Positions 1 through 13,293 are shown, counted from the first letter of the stretch. The stretch is 64,000 bases of DNA from Flammulina velutipes (GCA_011800155.1 JAALGH010000011.1:1550001-1614000); one strand, 5' to 3'. Numbers and translations: made by a program. The notes: a model not told the origin generated them from the sequence alone.

Positions 1-1908
<1,908 letters not shown>

Positions 1909-2162
1909 CCTGAACCGTGTCTTTGTCGATAATTTAAGGTGTCGCCGACACGGAAAGTTAAGAGCTGGGTGTCACAGAACAAGTTGCAGACACGCAGGGG
2001 AGACACGTATCGGCGTCGGAGATAAACAAACGACCAAACAAAAGCGCGTTGCTGTAACTATCATTGTACAGGCCCGGGCATGCTATTCTGATACTTGGAT
2101 GGAGTACTGCCTGGTACTCGCAATAACGGGGAAATATAAATACTGTCAAACGTATCTTTCGC

Positions 2163-3668
2163 TTAGCCTCGGCCTTTGGGCAGGATGGGATCACCAACTG
2201 GGTCCCACGCCACCATCTGCAGGACCAAACCATGCTCGATCTCTATGCCCTTTAGCACCCTCTCTATGCCCTTCTCCCTCCGACTCAACTCGAAAGGCGT
2301 CGGGATATTTTCCTGGTGATGAGTGCGCAGCGGAATTGGGCTGCTGATTTGCCGACCTCGAAGGAAGTGCAGCACCATGCACCTCTCCACCTTGGTCGGC
2401 CCATCATACGGGAAAGGTAAGTCTTGCGCGTCCTTCAGAAACTCCCGGATGCTCTGACTCCATTCTCGAGGCGAAACGTCGAGATGCCATTCTAGCGCTT
2501 CCGCGAATGCCAGCTCGAAGGGCATCATCTCCTGGCGTGTATACCCGAGTGCATGAGCCCTAAAAATCCAATCAGTCAGAAACTCTCTGTCTCGTCCGGA
2601 AAAATTGTACTGACCATCTATATCCGTTACCAGGATGAACATCGTCGTTGCCGTATTTCTGACCCAGCTGCAGAGCGACGGTGAATATTCTCTGAATTAT
2701 CAAAGCCGCCGTAAATCGGCTCTCGCTACCGCGCAGGTCCTCGCCACAGAGATGGAAGTATTGGAAGAATTTCTTGACGAGGATCATGCCATGTATCACA
2801 GCATTCTCGTCCTGTCCCAGGATGTCGACGACCTCCTGGACAGCCGTTACGCATGGGCTGAACGAAGACGATTCCGCGAACAACCTGCAATCCATTAACT
2901 CAGTGCGATTCTTCCTATGGTAATACGCGTAGCTCACCTAACTGTCGCAGCCCCGTCAAGGGCTGCGATCTTGTAAACCTCCAAAGATATCCACTGCGCT
3001 AGTCCCCTCGCCACGCATGGCTCGTCCCGAATCACAGTGGGCCGAACTGCCTCCGCCTTCTTCGCCTTGACTGCCTCCTTCTCCTTCTCATCCTCCTCGT
3101 CCTCGATGACAACGCGGAACGGCGCACTGGGCTCAACGATGTCTTGTTTCGCTTTCTCCGACAACTGCGCCAACACCTTCATGCAAATCTCGTTCGCATC
3201 GCTCGCGCGCAACAGCTGCTGAACCAGCGGGAGGTGAGGCTCCATCCGTTGGATATCGACCAACTTAGGTGGGGAAGGGAACCCATCGAGGTGGTTGTGG
3301 TTGGCGCGACTCTTCTTCAAACGGCCTCCCCCGTGAGGAGAGGACGTGTTGCGACGTTTATTATTCGCAGGAGGTGGGATCCATAATGCGCCGAGCGACG
3401 CGGTGGGCTTGGGGTTGTAAATAGTGAGCGAAGCCTTGACGCCACCCGACTGAACCGCCTTGGAGCGCTGGACCTCGCGTACGATTGGGAGCCTCGATTG
3501 TGGCTTGTTCTCCTTGTCCTGGGGTACGTCGATGCCCTTGACTGCCTCCTTTTGCACTATACTGGTGGTGGTGTTCTTGTCGTCTAGCGACTTGAACAGA
3601 ATGTCGGGGTTGGGAAGAGCTGAGGCATCGGGTGCCATGATGAATGCAGGTAGCTTGTAGTGATGCAT
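2163..3668 (-). CDS. Pho80/PCL-like cyclin domain protein
   Basis: The N-terminal half (start MHHYKLPAFIM; a second ATG lies 10 codons on) is disordered and basic, with NNKRRNTSSPHGGGRLKKSR as a likely nuclear localisation signal and a short acidic-lysine stretch (EDEEDEKEKEAVKAKKAEA). The C-terminal half is built like a PCL/Pho80 cyclin box: an early helix VTAVQEVVDILGQ, the helix AALIIQRIFTVALQLGQKY followed by GNDD, then WIFRAHALGYTRQEMMPFEL and LEWHLDVSPREWS, matching the family's pattern of a helix, a Glu-led helix and a 'hLDFRLFVSPxEF'-like segment. At least two introns join the pieces near 2935 and 2600. Such cyclins activate Pho85-type kinases in nutrient and cell-cycle control; that role is inferred. 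The cyclin fold call is from pattern only, without a database match. Confidence 0.72.
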
Positions 3669-4143
3669 GGTGCGAATTTGGGTAGATAGCAGCGGGGAAT
3701 GTAAAGCAAGAGTTTGAGTGGTAGTATGTGGTATGTGAAGGAGACTAAGAGGTACTTTATAGCCGAGCAAAGCGCTGTGACCTTTATACGCTCACGTGAG
3801 ATAATCGCGAACAAAGGGCATTTCGACGCCACTGGTATTACGGAACCAAACTTCAGGGTCAAGAAAGCGCGCGTCTGCGATTGTGAACGGGTCTTCGAAG
3901 CGTCCGCGTCTTGCTTCATTGTCCATGAAGACACGATGTGTGGCGCACGCAAAGGCCTTTGATCAAGCCGATCCTCTTCTTCTATATATGGTAATTGGCT
4001 GGTGTTTGTGATACATTTCGTCAGAAGGAAATAAACCGTACATTATGGACAACATTGAGATACTGTACAGAGATATAGCTTTATAGGTGGTTATACAATC
4101 CGATCCCTATCGTATCTCGTAGCGATGGTGCCATCTGTCATAA
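3669..4143. other. Gap upstream of the cyclin-like gene
   Basis: No gene is seen. Reading on the minus strand, a TATA-like GGCTATAAAG lies around 3752-3762, about 85 bp upstream of the cyclin-like start at 3668. A GTGGCGC box (reverse complement GCGCCAC) is at 3940-3946. The rest is the 3' flank of the small gene that ends at 4144. Confidence 0.5.
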
Positions 4144-4629
4144 TCATTGAGCATTCGCATCCCCGACCAGCTGCTCGACGATCTCGACAGCACGCTTGAA
4201 CTTTGCTTTATGCTCGTCTGTAGCCTTGACAGAGCTCTCTCCGCCACCGCATCCCTGCGGACCGCCATTGACCCACATGAGGTCGTCGCTTCCCCACGCA
4301 ATGCCGATATCGAGTCCGTAAATGTCTTCACTGCCCGGAGGCTGTTCAGTCGGGAGATCTTTGAGGATAGAGTGAAGCTCAGTGGCGAGCTCCTCCGGGT
4401 GCGGGATAACCTTGGGCAGTGCGGATTGCAGGCCTGGAGTTCCGCTCTCTCGCACAGCGGACGTGATGTTCAGTTCTTGTCTATTCAGCGGACGGGTGAG
4501 GGTGAATATGGCGTTTGGGGTGGGAGGCGCAAAGCCACCAGTGATTCCTGCAAACGTTGAGTACAGATAGTACAAGGATGCTCGCCACTGACCTTTCTGG
4601 AGTCTAAGCGAGTATTCAGGAGGAGCCAT
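4144..4629 (-). CDS. Small conserved-looking protein of unknown function
   Basis: The start MAPPEYSLRLQK is followed by a 45-nt intron (donor GTCAGT, acceptor TTGCAG, around 4561-4605); splicing joins K-G to ITGGFAPPTPNAIFTLTR. The mature protein is about 146 residues: an N-terminal basic segment, a Gly/Pro-rich stretch GGFAPPTPN, a middle part with LNRQELNITSAVRESGTPGL, an acidic part GSEDIYGLDIGIAWGSDDLMWVNGG and a helical C-terminus (HKAKFKRAVEIVEQLVGDAN). No signal peptide or membrane segment is visible. The intron has length 3n and no stop, so unspliced RNA would also be translated. It shares a 117-bp divergent promoter with the cysteine-tailed peptide at 4747. The family is not recognised. 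Confidence 0.7.
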   Translation of the reverse strand: MAPPEYSLRLQKGQWRASLYYLYSTFAGITGGFAPPTPNAIFTLTRPLNRQELNITSAVRESGTPGLQSALPKVIPHPEELATELHSILKDLPTEQPPGSEDIYGLDIGIAWGSDDLMWVNGGPQGCGGGESSVKATDEHKAKFKRAVEIVEQLVGDANAQ

Positions 4630-4663
4630 GATGATGATGGGCTGTGATAAGGAAGCTCCCTTC

Positions 4664-4674
4664 TAGGGTTAGGG
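4664..4674. promoter_or_regulatory. TAGGGTTAGGG telo-box in a 117-bp divergent promoter
   Basis: An 11-bp box made of two TTAGGG-type units lies between two ATGs, 35 bp from the minus-strand start (4629) and 73 bp from the plus-strand start (4747). Just after it, CTTATAAAG (4675-4683) and GTATAAAT (about 4712-4719) are TATA-like. In yeasts such boxes bind Tbf1/TRF-like factors; the role here is inferred. The same 11-mer recurs at 19284. Confidence 0.5.
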
Positions 4675-4746
4675 CTTATAAAGTGGGCATGACGTAGTGC
4701 TGCGGAGAAGGTATAAATCGAGACGTCGCAACGAGAAGCCACAGCC

Positions 4747-5002
4747 ATGCCTTCCACAACAACACCATCATATCCGCCAGTCGCACACACAAAGCCTGCG
4801 CGCTCGTCGCAGCCACCGCCGACACCGCCCATGGCTGTCTCGACGACGCCAAAGCACAACGAAGAGCAGGCTATGCGCCTTCGAGGAGGCTGCATACCTT
4901 GTCCAGTCAGTCAACCTCCTTTTCATTCATAACGCAAGTTCTGAACAAAGTCAATAGAACGGAGGATGCTGTTATATCATTCCCATCCCATGTTGTTGCT
5001 GA
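4747..5002 (+). CDS. 67-residue peptide with RLRGG motif and cysteine-rich tail (two exons)
   Basis: Exon 1 (4747-4905) starts MPSTTTPSYPPVAHTKPARS and continues through a Pro/Ser/Thr-rich disordered stretch to NEEQAMRLRGGCIPCP. A 52-nt intron (4906-4957; donor GTCAGT, acceptor AATAG, phase 0) leads to exon 2 (4958-5002), which encodes NGGCCYIIPIPCCC and then TGA. Without splicing the frame ends after 61 residues with no further cysteines; splicing adds the compact Cys-rich end, which is why this model is preferred. The last 20 residues hold seven cysteines (CIPC, CC, CCC) among hydrophobic residues, a pattern typical of a palmitoylated membrane anchor. RLRGG equals the last five residues of ubiquitin. 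Function is unknown. TATA-like sequences lie 28-72 bp upstream. Confidence 0.68.
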
Positions 5003-5201
5003 ACGGACGGACAGTCGTTGTACACTATGAAATATCACACAGTTGGAGCAGAAAACATCCCCGTCCTTGACACATAAGATTCAAGGCAGCGAGTAGCAAA
5101 CGATACAAACGAGGCAAGCAACATGCAAAACAACACAGAGCGATACTAGTACAGAGCGAGATTCAAGTTCTAGAGATACAAAGCAGATCGAGAGCGATAA
5201 A

Positions 5202-8200
5202 TCAGAAAAAACGCGAAAAATTCACAGACGGGACAAGTCGACTCAAAAGTCGATTCCTTACGGATGGCACCTGGTCCTAGGGATGATGAGTACAGAATCG
5301 TCAACAGCGAGGCAAGACGTACTTTAGACGGGTACGGCGTAGGTCTCCTATATTGGTACCGTGGGCGAGTAGTCGGCTTGCTCTCGTCGATAAACGAAAA
5401 CGAGTCCGCAGCTCGCTTAGACGACACTGCCTTTGCCTGCTTGCGAACACGCGCAGGCGGCGCAGCAAACTTGAGAGGAGGAGGCATCCATTCGAACGCC
5501 TTCGTAATATACGGTTCAAGACTTTATGATGAGAATGAGAAACGGTCCTAGGCCAACTGGATCTGGAAGTCACATACCTGTACATTGGATGGAGATAATC
5601 ATCCTCGTCTAACCAGTTGGATGAAGCCGACGCTTCACTCCCATCCGATTCGCTCTCAGTGTCTGAGGTGTCTGAGCCCGACTTGTAGATGACTTCCTGG
5701 CTCGGCGCTTCCAAATCTCCTGGTCCGACAGCTTCCTCCAACGGCTGGACTTCATAGACAGTTTCTTCGGCGGTCCAGAACCCAGGAGAGAGATGTAGAT
5801 TTTCCAGCAATTCCACAATCTCAAGGATATCGGGAGTAGGGCGGCGACTTTTAGAGGTTGAGACATTGCCATGACGTGGCCCGGCTTTGTCTCCAGCCCC
5901 AACACATTTCATCGAAGGTGTCTCTGGTGCAGGAGATACAGGTAAGACAGGCGTTGGAGGTGCCGTCAAAACAGCCTCCGTCCACGGATTATCCTGCGAA
6001 ACTTGTTTGCCGACGACAGGTCCATCTGTCGGGGAAGGTTGCGAGGCTTCGACTGGTGCGAGCTGCTTAGAGACCCTCTCCTCAACACTGACATCGTTCA
6101 CCAAAGGGGCTTGCTCGTTGGTAGGCGACAAAAAAACTTGAAGTCCAGGTGTCTCGCAGGGTGAACAGGAACCATGATCCTGAACAGGCAGGTTGGCGCC
6201 GAAAGACGCTGTGTCTGCGAACAGCACGGACGTGGATGAACCAGCGATGTCTAGCTCATTCGAGTAGAATGAGGTGGGTTGGGAGGCAAATGCTGAACCA
6301 ACAGTGGGTTTGGGAGTAGCTTCTGGTGTGGGAGGTGTATCAATGAACCCATTGCTCGGAAACCAGAAGGTCTGTTCTTGGTTCGAAGCTGGCGGCGACA
6401 CGTATGGCTGCGAGGCCTGGGAGGACGAAGAAACCTCAAAATCCTGCATCTCGGAGTCCTGAATCGGAACAACGTATGTCGGGATCTCTACAGCCATTGC
6501 TTCGTCTACATGTGCACTGGTGATCGAGCTCGAGCTCGGATTGGCAATGTAAGTGACGACTACTGGCTCGGGATCGACTGTCATCGATTCCGGAATACTC
6601 GAGACGACGGGTTGATCGTAGGGGACATCTGCTTCCATGGACTCAGATTGTTCTGGGGCACTCATTCCCGTGTCCATTTGTGGGTCCAAGCTCGAAGTGT
6701 TCGAATAAACAACTGATGCTGGACCGACGTTCATCGATTCCGGAATACTGGACAGAACGACCGCAGGTGCAGTAGGGATGAGAGTGGGCGCGGGATCAAA
6801 GAGGGGCAGAACATCTGCTTCCATGGATGCTGAATTGCTAGCCACTTGGGGAATCGACGAAGGCCCGAATAAAGGTTGGGTGGCACATTCCATAGCAATC
6901 TCCTGTGACTCGGATTCCGGAGCCATCTTGTTGCCAGAGCTGGCTTGCGAATCTGAAGTGTTTTGGGATGGACTGACGACAGGGCTGGATTCGTGAGGAG
7001 ATACATAGGCCATGGAGGGTAGAGGCTCCGTGGACATGGCAATTTCTGGGGAAGGCGCCTCCTTCGGAACTTGTTGCTCTTGACGAGAAATGTCTTTGCT
7101 GGAGTCCATCGCTGCAGATGAAACAGGAGAGAACGAATATCTTTCCTCGGTGAGGCCTTTGCTTTCCGACATGTAGCCAGTACGATATCTTGAAAGATCT
7201 GGCTTAGGGATCGGCTCCAAGTCTTTAGCACCTTCTTTGTCTTCGTCGTCATCATCGAAAGGATCTCGTCTAGGGCACCGGCGACGAGAAGAGCGTGGCA
7301 TTCTAGTGGGAGAGGGGGAGATCTGACTTGGGAGAGGGGGAGGAGGCATAGATGAGGAGGCTTGGCTAGGCGAAGCGTTTGGCGTGGCGGACCGTGATTT
7401 GGCTAAAGTCTCCTGGTACAGCTTATCGTTCGACTCGAGCATGTACTTCTGAGCCTCTGGCGACATGCCCTTGGTCAACGCGCGCGCCGCCTTATCGGCT
7501 TTCTTCTTGGTGATAGCGGCCCTCAGCCTAGCCATCTCAAGGTCAAGGTCAAGAGGCGGCAGTTCCGGGGCCGGCTCAGCTCCTGTGGCTCTACAACGCA
7601 AAGATAAGCAAGGCAAGAACTAGGTGAGGTGTAAAGAAGCACGAACAATACTAGTGCCAGTGTTTGGGCAGCTTGAATTTCCTCATCTCGAAACGAGTGA
7701 GGGAGGAAAGGTGCCTCCACTTCACGACTAAGCTCGCGACCGTTCTTATCTAGGTCTCTTCTGTCGATATAGGGCTCTTTGTCCGTTTCTTTCGGGTTTT
7801 CATCGACGATGGGCGGGGGCGGCAACATCATCGAAGATCCTGCCCTATTCTTTGGCAGTCTACGAATCGGGCGCGCGGGCTCCGGAGGCGCAACGGGTTC
7901 AGGTTCGGGTTGTGAATATATTCCAGTTCTGGAAGAACAAAGGAAAGTTCAATCACCTGAGAAATGTCAAAAGTGGAGAACATACATTTCCCGAGCCTGA
8001 GCTGCCTGTGCCTCGATTTCAGCCTCGTATTCGGGTGAGAACATGGCTGGCATTTTGCCGTCCAAGTTATCCAAGAGCGAATTGAGCTCTGCGTCCAGCC
8101 CTTCTTCGTCCTCCTCTTCCTCCTCCAAAGGGAAGGACATGGTTGGAAGAGGAAGCGATAAGGCCATAGCGTCTGTGGGTCTCCTGGAACGGGACGGCAG

Positions 8201-8725
8201 TTTGTTCACATGGCGGGGTTCCGGCATAGCGGTAGCTGATTCCGGACTAAGGAATGGTGAACATCACAGTCCACACTTGATCTCAGAGTTGAAGCAAATA
8301 CCTAGGCATCGCATGGTCACTTGCGGAATTGCCAAGCGTTTCTGTGCAGGAGTTAACAGCAGTGGCGAAATCTGCAGCGTCCTGCTCTGATTCGAAGAAG
8401 TTGGGAGCCGAGGGCGGGGTGGTGGGAGAAGAGACTGGAGCGCCCAGAGCAGGTGTGAGGGAGCGCATCGTCGAGCGGGTCGCCGCGGCGTGTCTATTGT
8501 GGCTCGACCGACCAGTAGCCTTCCTTCTTGGAGGTGGGGATGGTTTGGAGGTACTGTTCAGATTAGATATCGGAGCTTGGTCCCGTCCTTGGAACGAGAA
8601 ATCGCTAAGGATAAGATTAATTAAAGGATATGGGCGGAGTGTAAAAACGCCACTGACTTTTGAGGCGGGCCAAATTGTACAGTCTGTTGTTCGGCAGGAC
8701 CGTTGACAGAGAAGACGGAAAACAT
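5202..8725 (-). CDS. Large Ser/Pro-rich, mostly disordered protein of unknown function
   Basis: Start chosen at MFSVFSVNGPAEQQTVQFGP (8725). An intron (donor GTCAGT, ending CTTAG near 8607) joins this to SDFSFQGRDQAPISNLNSTS and a Pro/Arg-rich exon. Further exons carry an acidic stretch (LEEEEEDEEGLDAELNSLLD) and MLPPPPIVDENPKETDKEP. The main exon (to about 5577) starts with a helical part (LEMARLRAAITKKKADKAAR, then MSPEAQKYMLESNDKLYQET) and is then low-complexity Ser/Pro/Glu. Two short last exons give YITKAFEWMPPPLKFAAPPA, KQAKAVSSKRAADSFSFIDE and, after an intron with donor GTACGT, a basic tail ending NFSRFF. Total is about 1,050 residues. The middle holds degenerate repeats of SSIPESM and SMEADV. 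No enzyme domain is visible; a scaffold or regulatory role is possible but unproven. Confidence 0.7.
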
Positions 8726-10216
8726 CGAGATCGAAGCGTCTGGAAGGAGATTCAAGTCAGCAAGAGCGGGAAGCTGCAAAGGACAGTACCGACTGGCTAG
8801 CGCCACAGAATGGTCTTGTATCAGGAATGGAAGGAACTCTTGCGCAAATGCAGTCACGGAGGTAGATAAGATTTGGAGCACGACCAAAAGGTGAAGCGCA
8901 ACAAAGTACATGAAAAGTCGACAAGAGATGCTCTTGTTCTTTGGAAGAGCAGGATTGAGGCGTTGATTTCAAGCTCCGAGCTTTTCTAAGAGGATGCACG
9001 TGCTGATGATGGTAAAAATCCCGGTTATTCTCACCGTCTGTGTGAGTCTACAAGGGCACGTACCAGCAACGCTCCTGTCGTGGGGGTAGCAGACAATGTG
9101 AGGATAGTAACGAGTACCAAGCAATACCAAGTGCCGAGACATGCTCTATGTCAACGCGTCTTGAGGATTGTAGAGCGCGTCAACCTGGAATCCATGGTGT
9201 TGTTCTTCAAGACCATCGTTAGGCGTATCTATAGCTGTATAGTCTATATTTTGATAGGCGAAGAATGATCGTGTCCGCTTGCAATGAATGAATTTAACCA
9301 AATAGAAAAATCCTGAGATAAAACTGACCTTTTGAAAGACGAAGCATAATAGCCAAATGTTGCTCCAACAGGGCTCCCGGACGATACAGACATGATAAGG
9401 ATGCGATGAACAGCGTTCGAGTTGCCAATAGCTGATGGTGGTTCGAAGTCGGGAAATGTGCGTGGCAAGGCTCGGTTTGTCCCGAACGGCAAATGCCGCA
9501 TCATTACGCCACAATTGAACCGGGTCAATGATTTCTCAGGATGGTACCACGAGAGCTTCACCGATGATAGTAAGCCAGGTATTACGGAACCGATGCCCTT
9601 TGAAATAATGCCTCACACCCACAACTAGATCCGTCGCTTTAAGTATGTCGAGAGGCATCATTACTGACACGTCCTGTGAGACTGATATCATTAGAGAAGC
9701 ACCTGTCACGCAATTTAATAGACAAGCATCATATGATTGCGCGTATCTAGAACCAGCCAATACTCAAATTAGTTGATTGAGTTGAGCAAACGCGTGTAGC
9801 CTCAATAAGGTCCAAATAAATACTCCAAGCGCACACGCACCTACTCTTCCTTAATAGCCGGAGATTTACTGGGTGACCGGCTAAAGCTGAGCAGTCGTTA
9901 TCATCTTTGAATACTAGGGACCAAGAGAACATAGGTTAAGTATTTTTTTTTTGGTCTACATGAACTGTGTCGAATTTTACTTAGAACTAGTAGAAAATGA
10001 GTTCCCTGGCCGCTGCCTGACCCTCATCTATACCGTCTACTTCCATAAGACATCATTGAGTTTTAGCTACGTCGACGGTTAACCTATCTTCCTCGCGGCA
10101 GCCAGTACGACTTCCTAGAAAGAGCGATGGGGGCGGACTAGCGAAGGTGCACTCAAAAACAACCGGAAGTCTCCTAGATTAAACAAGTCCCAGGTAGCAC
10201 CAGGCGCCACATACGG
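8726..10216. other. 1.5-kb gap with no convincing gene
   Basis: Short overlapping frames exist on both strands (for example 9146-9561) but none has a start with a plausible promoter, recognisable motif or splice pattern linking it to others. A GGCGCCAC box is at 10203-10210, just beyond the MTG1 stop. A poly-T run lies near 9943-9952. Confidence 0.4.
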
Positions 10217-11786
10217 CTATCGTCGTTTCCCTCTATTAGAGCTCGTACCTGCCCACTTCGGCCTCTCCTTTGCCGGCATATCGGAATACCTCTTCTTTCG
10301 CGCCTGAGCCTTCTCCTCCTGTGCAGTCCTTTCCTTCTGCGCATCGCTGATCATATTCCCTTCCTTCTCCTCTCTCTCCACCTGTTCCTCGAATTCTCGA
10401 TGGCAGCGGTCCATTAGCTGCGCGAGGTCCCCATCTCTCTCCGCGGGCCACTGGAAGTCAAATCCCCATCCACGCGAGACCGCAAGGTCCGTATTCTCTG
10501 CCATGCCGTCGTTTTTACGCCACCAATTGATAAAGAAGGTCGCTGCCCGTTGATAATCATATTGGCCCCGTCCCGCCAATAAACCCATTCGCTTGGAAAG
10601 CAAACCCAAAAATTCGTACAAGTCCGTTGTCGGACTCGATCCAGCGGGGAGGATGGATAGATACGTTGGAGCTAATAGAGGTCCCATCAGCTCCCAATAC
10701 GAAAGGGAAGCAGGCTTCACGTACATATGGGATTGAGGACGTTGAGTTTATAGAGCAGATATTCTGCTAAGGTCTCAGCCTGGTATAGGCCTTCTTTGAT
10801 GCCCGCTAATCGAACGCATTGGTATTAACAAGGAAGACTCGTGATAGCGCAAACTGGGAGGTGTTACGTACCTATCAGTGCAAGCTTAGCCCCTCTTTCA
10901 GCGCCTGCTGGACCGTGGCCTAAGAAGGGTAGCATCATACCGGGCGTGTCGAATGCATACGTGGCTGGTTTCTCCATAATTTTGACGCGATTCGATAAGG
11001 CTTGTGTGAGTCCGGGTTCCGGGCCTGTTCGCACGGCTTTCCCTTTACCTTCAAATAGAAAGAGTAAGCGCAAGGATACGACAACATCGAGGCACTTACG
11101 GTCTTGTATGCCCAAATAACGTATAGAGTTTAGTAACGTTGATTTGCCAACGTTAGGCATGCCGACAACTAGGACATTCATAGATTCTAGGTGCGGAAAA
11201 TCCTTGCCGATTTCTGAGAGGGTATCAGCGGCCGCATAAGAATAACGAAACCATAAAAGTTATGTACCCGCTAGTAGTTTGTATACCTTTCGCCAATCCG
11301 CAGCTTCTCGGAGGCAAGTGAATAGGAAACTCTGTTCGGGGTACTTCTCCTTCATCACGGACAAGAACGGCTGCGATTGGTCCAGTCAGTGATAAGTCTT
11401 TTGCTATCATAGCCTAGACCAGACAAGTGTTTACGTCCGAACTTACTTGTTTTCCCCAGTCCGGAACACGATCTGCCTTGTTAAGAAGGACAAGATGTCG
11501 GCATATGGGGTTCTGGTGAATGCGCTGTTTCTCGCGCCAAAGACGCAGCTCCTCTACGACCGATATGAGCACAGGGAAGACGCCGAGTTTAAGCAAGCTT
11601 GCCTTGAAGTTTACGATTTATACTCGTCAAAGGAAGCCGAGAGTCTCTAATTTCTAGCACAACGTGCGTAGTAGTTAATAAAGTAGGGAGCTGCTTCATA
11701 AACTTGTTCATATGACCCGGAAACCATGCTGGAGGAACGGGAAGAGCAGGGAGAGGAATACGAGTTAAGGGAGCCACAGAAGCCAT
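10217..11786 (-). CDS. MTG1: MTG1-type mitochondrial ribosome-assembly GTPase
   Basis: Circularly permuted GTPase (YlqF/RbgA family) that acts late in assembly of the large mitochondrial ribosomal subunit. The G motifs come in permuted order: N-terminus PPAWFPGHMNKFMKQLPTLL and VVLEIRDSRLPLTS, then G4 HLVLLNKADRVPDW, then G1 VGMPNVGKSTLLNS and G3 YAFDTPGMMLPFLG. The N-terminal motif WFPGHM is the family signature. Introns fall between these blocks and one lies inside the P-loop exon (near 11040-11100). The C-terminal region has YWELMGPLLAPTYL and YDYQRAATFFINWWRKN, the usual YlqF tail, then a charged coiled part (EEQVEREEKEGN) and a basic end (SSNRGKRR). The long charged C-terminal extension is a little unusual. 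Start MASVAPLTRIPLPAL is short for a targeting signal but basic and free of acidic residues. Confidence 0.93.
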
Positions 11787-12576
11787 TATGAGAAAAGCCC
11801 AGAGATCTGTTCAGTGCAGTCCTAGGTTGTCATGTAATTTTTTACACTGTGTAAATGAAAAGCGAGAGTGTTTTAGTTGACTGTGAAAGGCTGAGACTGT
11901 GAAGACGCGACGCGACGTGCAAGAGACTTGTTTGGTGTTGTATAGCCAAAAGGGAGTCTGGGATTTCCCCAATAGGCAAAACGCGTCCGCGCCTCTATTG
12001 CATCGATGATCTTCAGTGGCGGTGACGGAAAGGCAACCGTTGTCCGCCAGTCGTTGCTTTATTGCAAGTACACCTTATACCGTACATCTACCAGTACCCG
12101 GTGGTTGGCATGCCATCGATGCCTTTAGTAGCGGGACTGGGATAACCGAGTGACAAACAGTGAATGTGAATGGGAGCATTCTATATTCTAAAGCGAGTTA
12201 AGATAACACCAAATACCGTACACAGTACCGACACCAAAAGAGAAAGCACCCATAAAAACGATGTTAAGAAGCGAGAAATACAACTGTGGTATGAGATTTT
12301 CAGTCGGACAAGACAAGATCGGTAAGATAACGAGGAACAACAGCATAGAAAAGTGAAATGGACAGAGAGAACCATTGGATGCAAGAAAAGACAGCGCAAG
12401 GAAAGTCGGTGGACCAGTCCCAAAAGTGAAAGAGAAAACGGAATATTCGTTGAGGAACATCTGGATGAAGCTACGGGCGGGATTTTGGGGCTGTCAAGCT
12501 CGCGATAACGAGACGCGCTGTTTGACGGAAGGTCAGAAGGATTGAACGGTTCAAAAAAATCAGACATCCTACCTGA
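11787..12576. other. MTG1 upstream region and pyrimidine-rich stretch
   Basis: No supported gene. On the minus strand 12181-12567 is open in two frames and both translations are hydrophobic, but the stretch is simply T/C-rich and the frames have no homology I recognise; it is more likely the 3' flank of the gene ending at 12577. An unassigned C-terminal membrane exon of that gene cannot be excluded. Confidence 0.35.
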
Positions 12577-13293
12577 TCAAGCGAGTGGCGTTTCGTCCCA
12601 TTCGGGACCAGTGTGCGAGCCGTGAAAGTTCTTGCCGCTGCGTAGGACACGGTCTTCGAGTACGACTGCGCGATCCAGGTTGATAAGCCGCTCTGACTCT
12701 GGGACTTCCTCCACCTCGACCCAGCCTTTCCAGCCCTTCCTTGTCGCGGGCTTGTGGACTTTGCGCGGAGGCCCCGGTGTTGTTTGGAACGGGGAAAAGA
12801 GGAGGTCTTCATCGTCGCGAGGGGTGCGGGGTCGCTTTGATGATGTGCGGGATATCGTGGAGGAATCAGAGGGACCGGGTGTTGACTCTGGGGAAGCGGT
12901 TGGCGTGCGAGACATGGCGCGTCCTGCGTGAACGACGTTGATGCTTGGACGGGATGTGTAGGAAGTGGAGGCTATGGGCTGTGGCGCGTATAATGGAATG
13001 GTTCTCGCCACCGGTGTCGCGCTTTTGGACTGCGATGCGCCTCTCGACCGTTCATCCGCCACCGCTCTCGCTTTCCCCTTCCGTCTCGCACTGTCTCCCC
13101 GCTCCCTCCAGAAGCTATCCTTTGGCAGTTTAGATGAAGATGCTTGGGTGTTGTCCACTGCGCTCTCTGCTAATTCCGCGCCGACGTTCAATAGACTCGT
13201 CAATACGTCTCTCTGTGGGCGCCTGTCGAATGAGCCAGCCATTACAGACGTGGCAGAGCGTCGACAGTGCTTTGCATGATATGAAGTGGACAT
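12577..13293 (-). CDS. Basic, Ser/Arg-rich disordered protein of unknown function
   Basis: Start set at MSTSYHAKHCRRSATSVMAG; a second ATG 17 codons on (13242, MAGSFDRRPQRDVLTSLLNV) is equally possible. About 240 residues without an intron in this stretch. It begins with a possible helix (LTSLLNVGAELAESAVDN), then basic low complexity (RRKGKARAVADERSRGASQS) and Ser/Thr/Pro segments, with SSKRPRTPRDDEDLLF as a likely nuclear signal, TPGPPRKVHKPATRKGWKGW and the C-terminal part EVEEVPESERLINLDRAVV and VLRSGKNFHG. Composition suggests a nuclear, phosphorylated protein. No domain recognised. The frame ends at a TGA just before a possible donor (GTAGGA), so an additional C-terminal exon is conceivable. 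Confidence 0.55.
   Translation of the reverse strand: MSTSYHAKHCRRSATSVMAGSFDRRPQRDVLTSLLNVGAELAESAVDNTQASSSKLPKDSFWRERGDSARRKGKARAVADERSRGASQSKSATPVARTIPLYAPQPIASTSYTSRPSINVVHAGRAMSRTPTASPESTPGPSDSSTISRTSSKRPRTPRDDEDLLFSPFQTTPGPPRKVHKPATRKGWKGWVEVEEVPESERLINLDRAVVLEDRVLRSGKNFHGSHTGPEWDETPLA

Noticed and set aside
9146..9561. Overlapping minus-strand frames of 105-122 residues
   Set aside because: Two frames overlap in the same place and neither has recognisable features.
12181..12567. Hydrophobic open frames as a possible membrane protein
   Set aside because: Two frames are both hydrophobic because the DNA is T/C-rich; no splice pattern or motif supports either.
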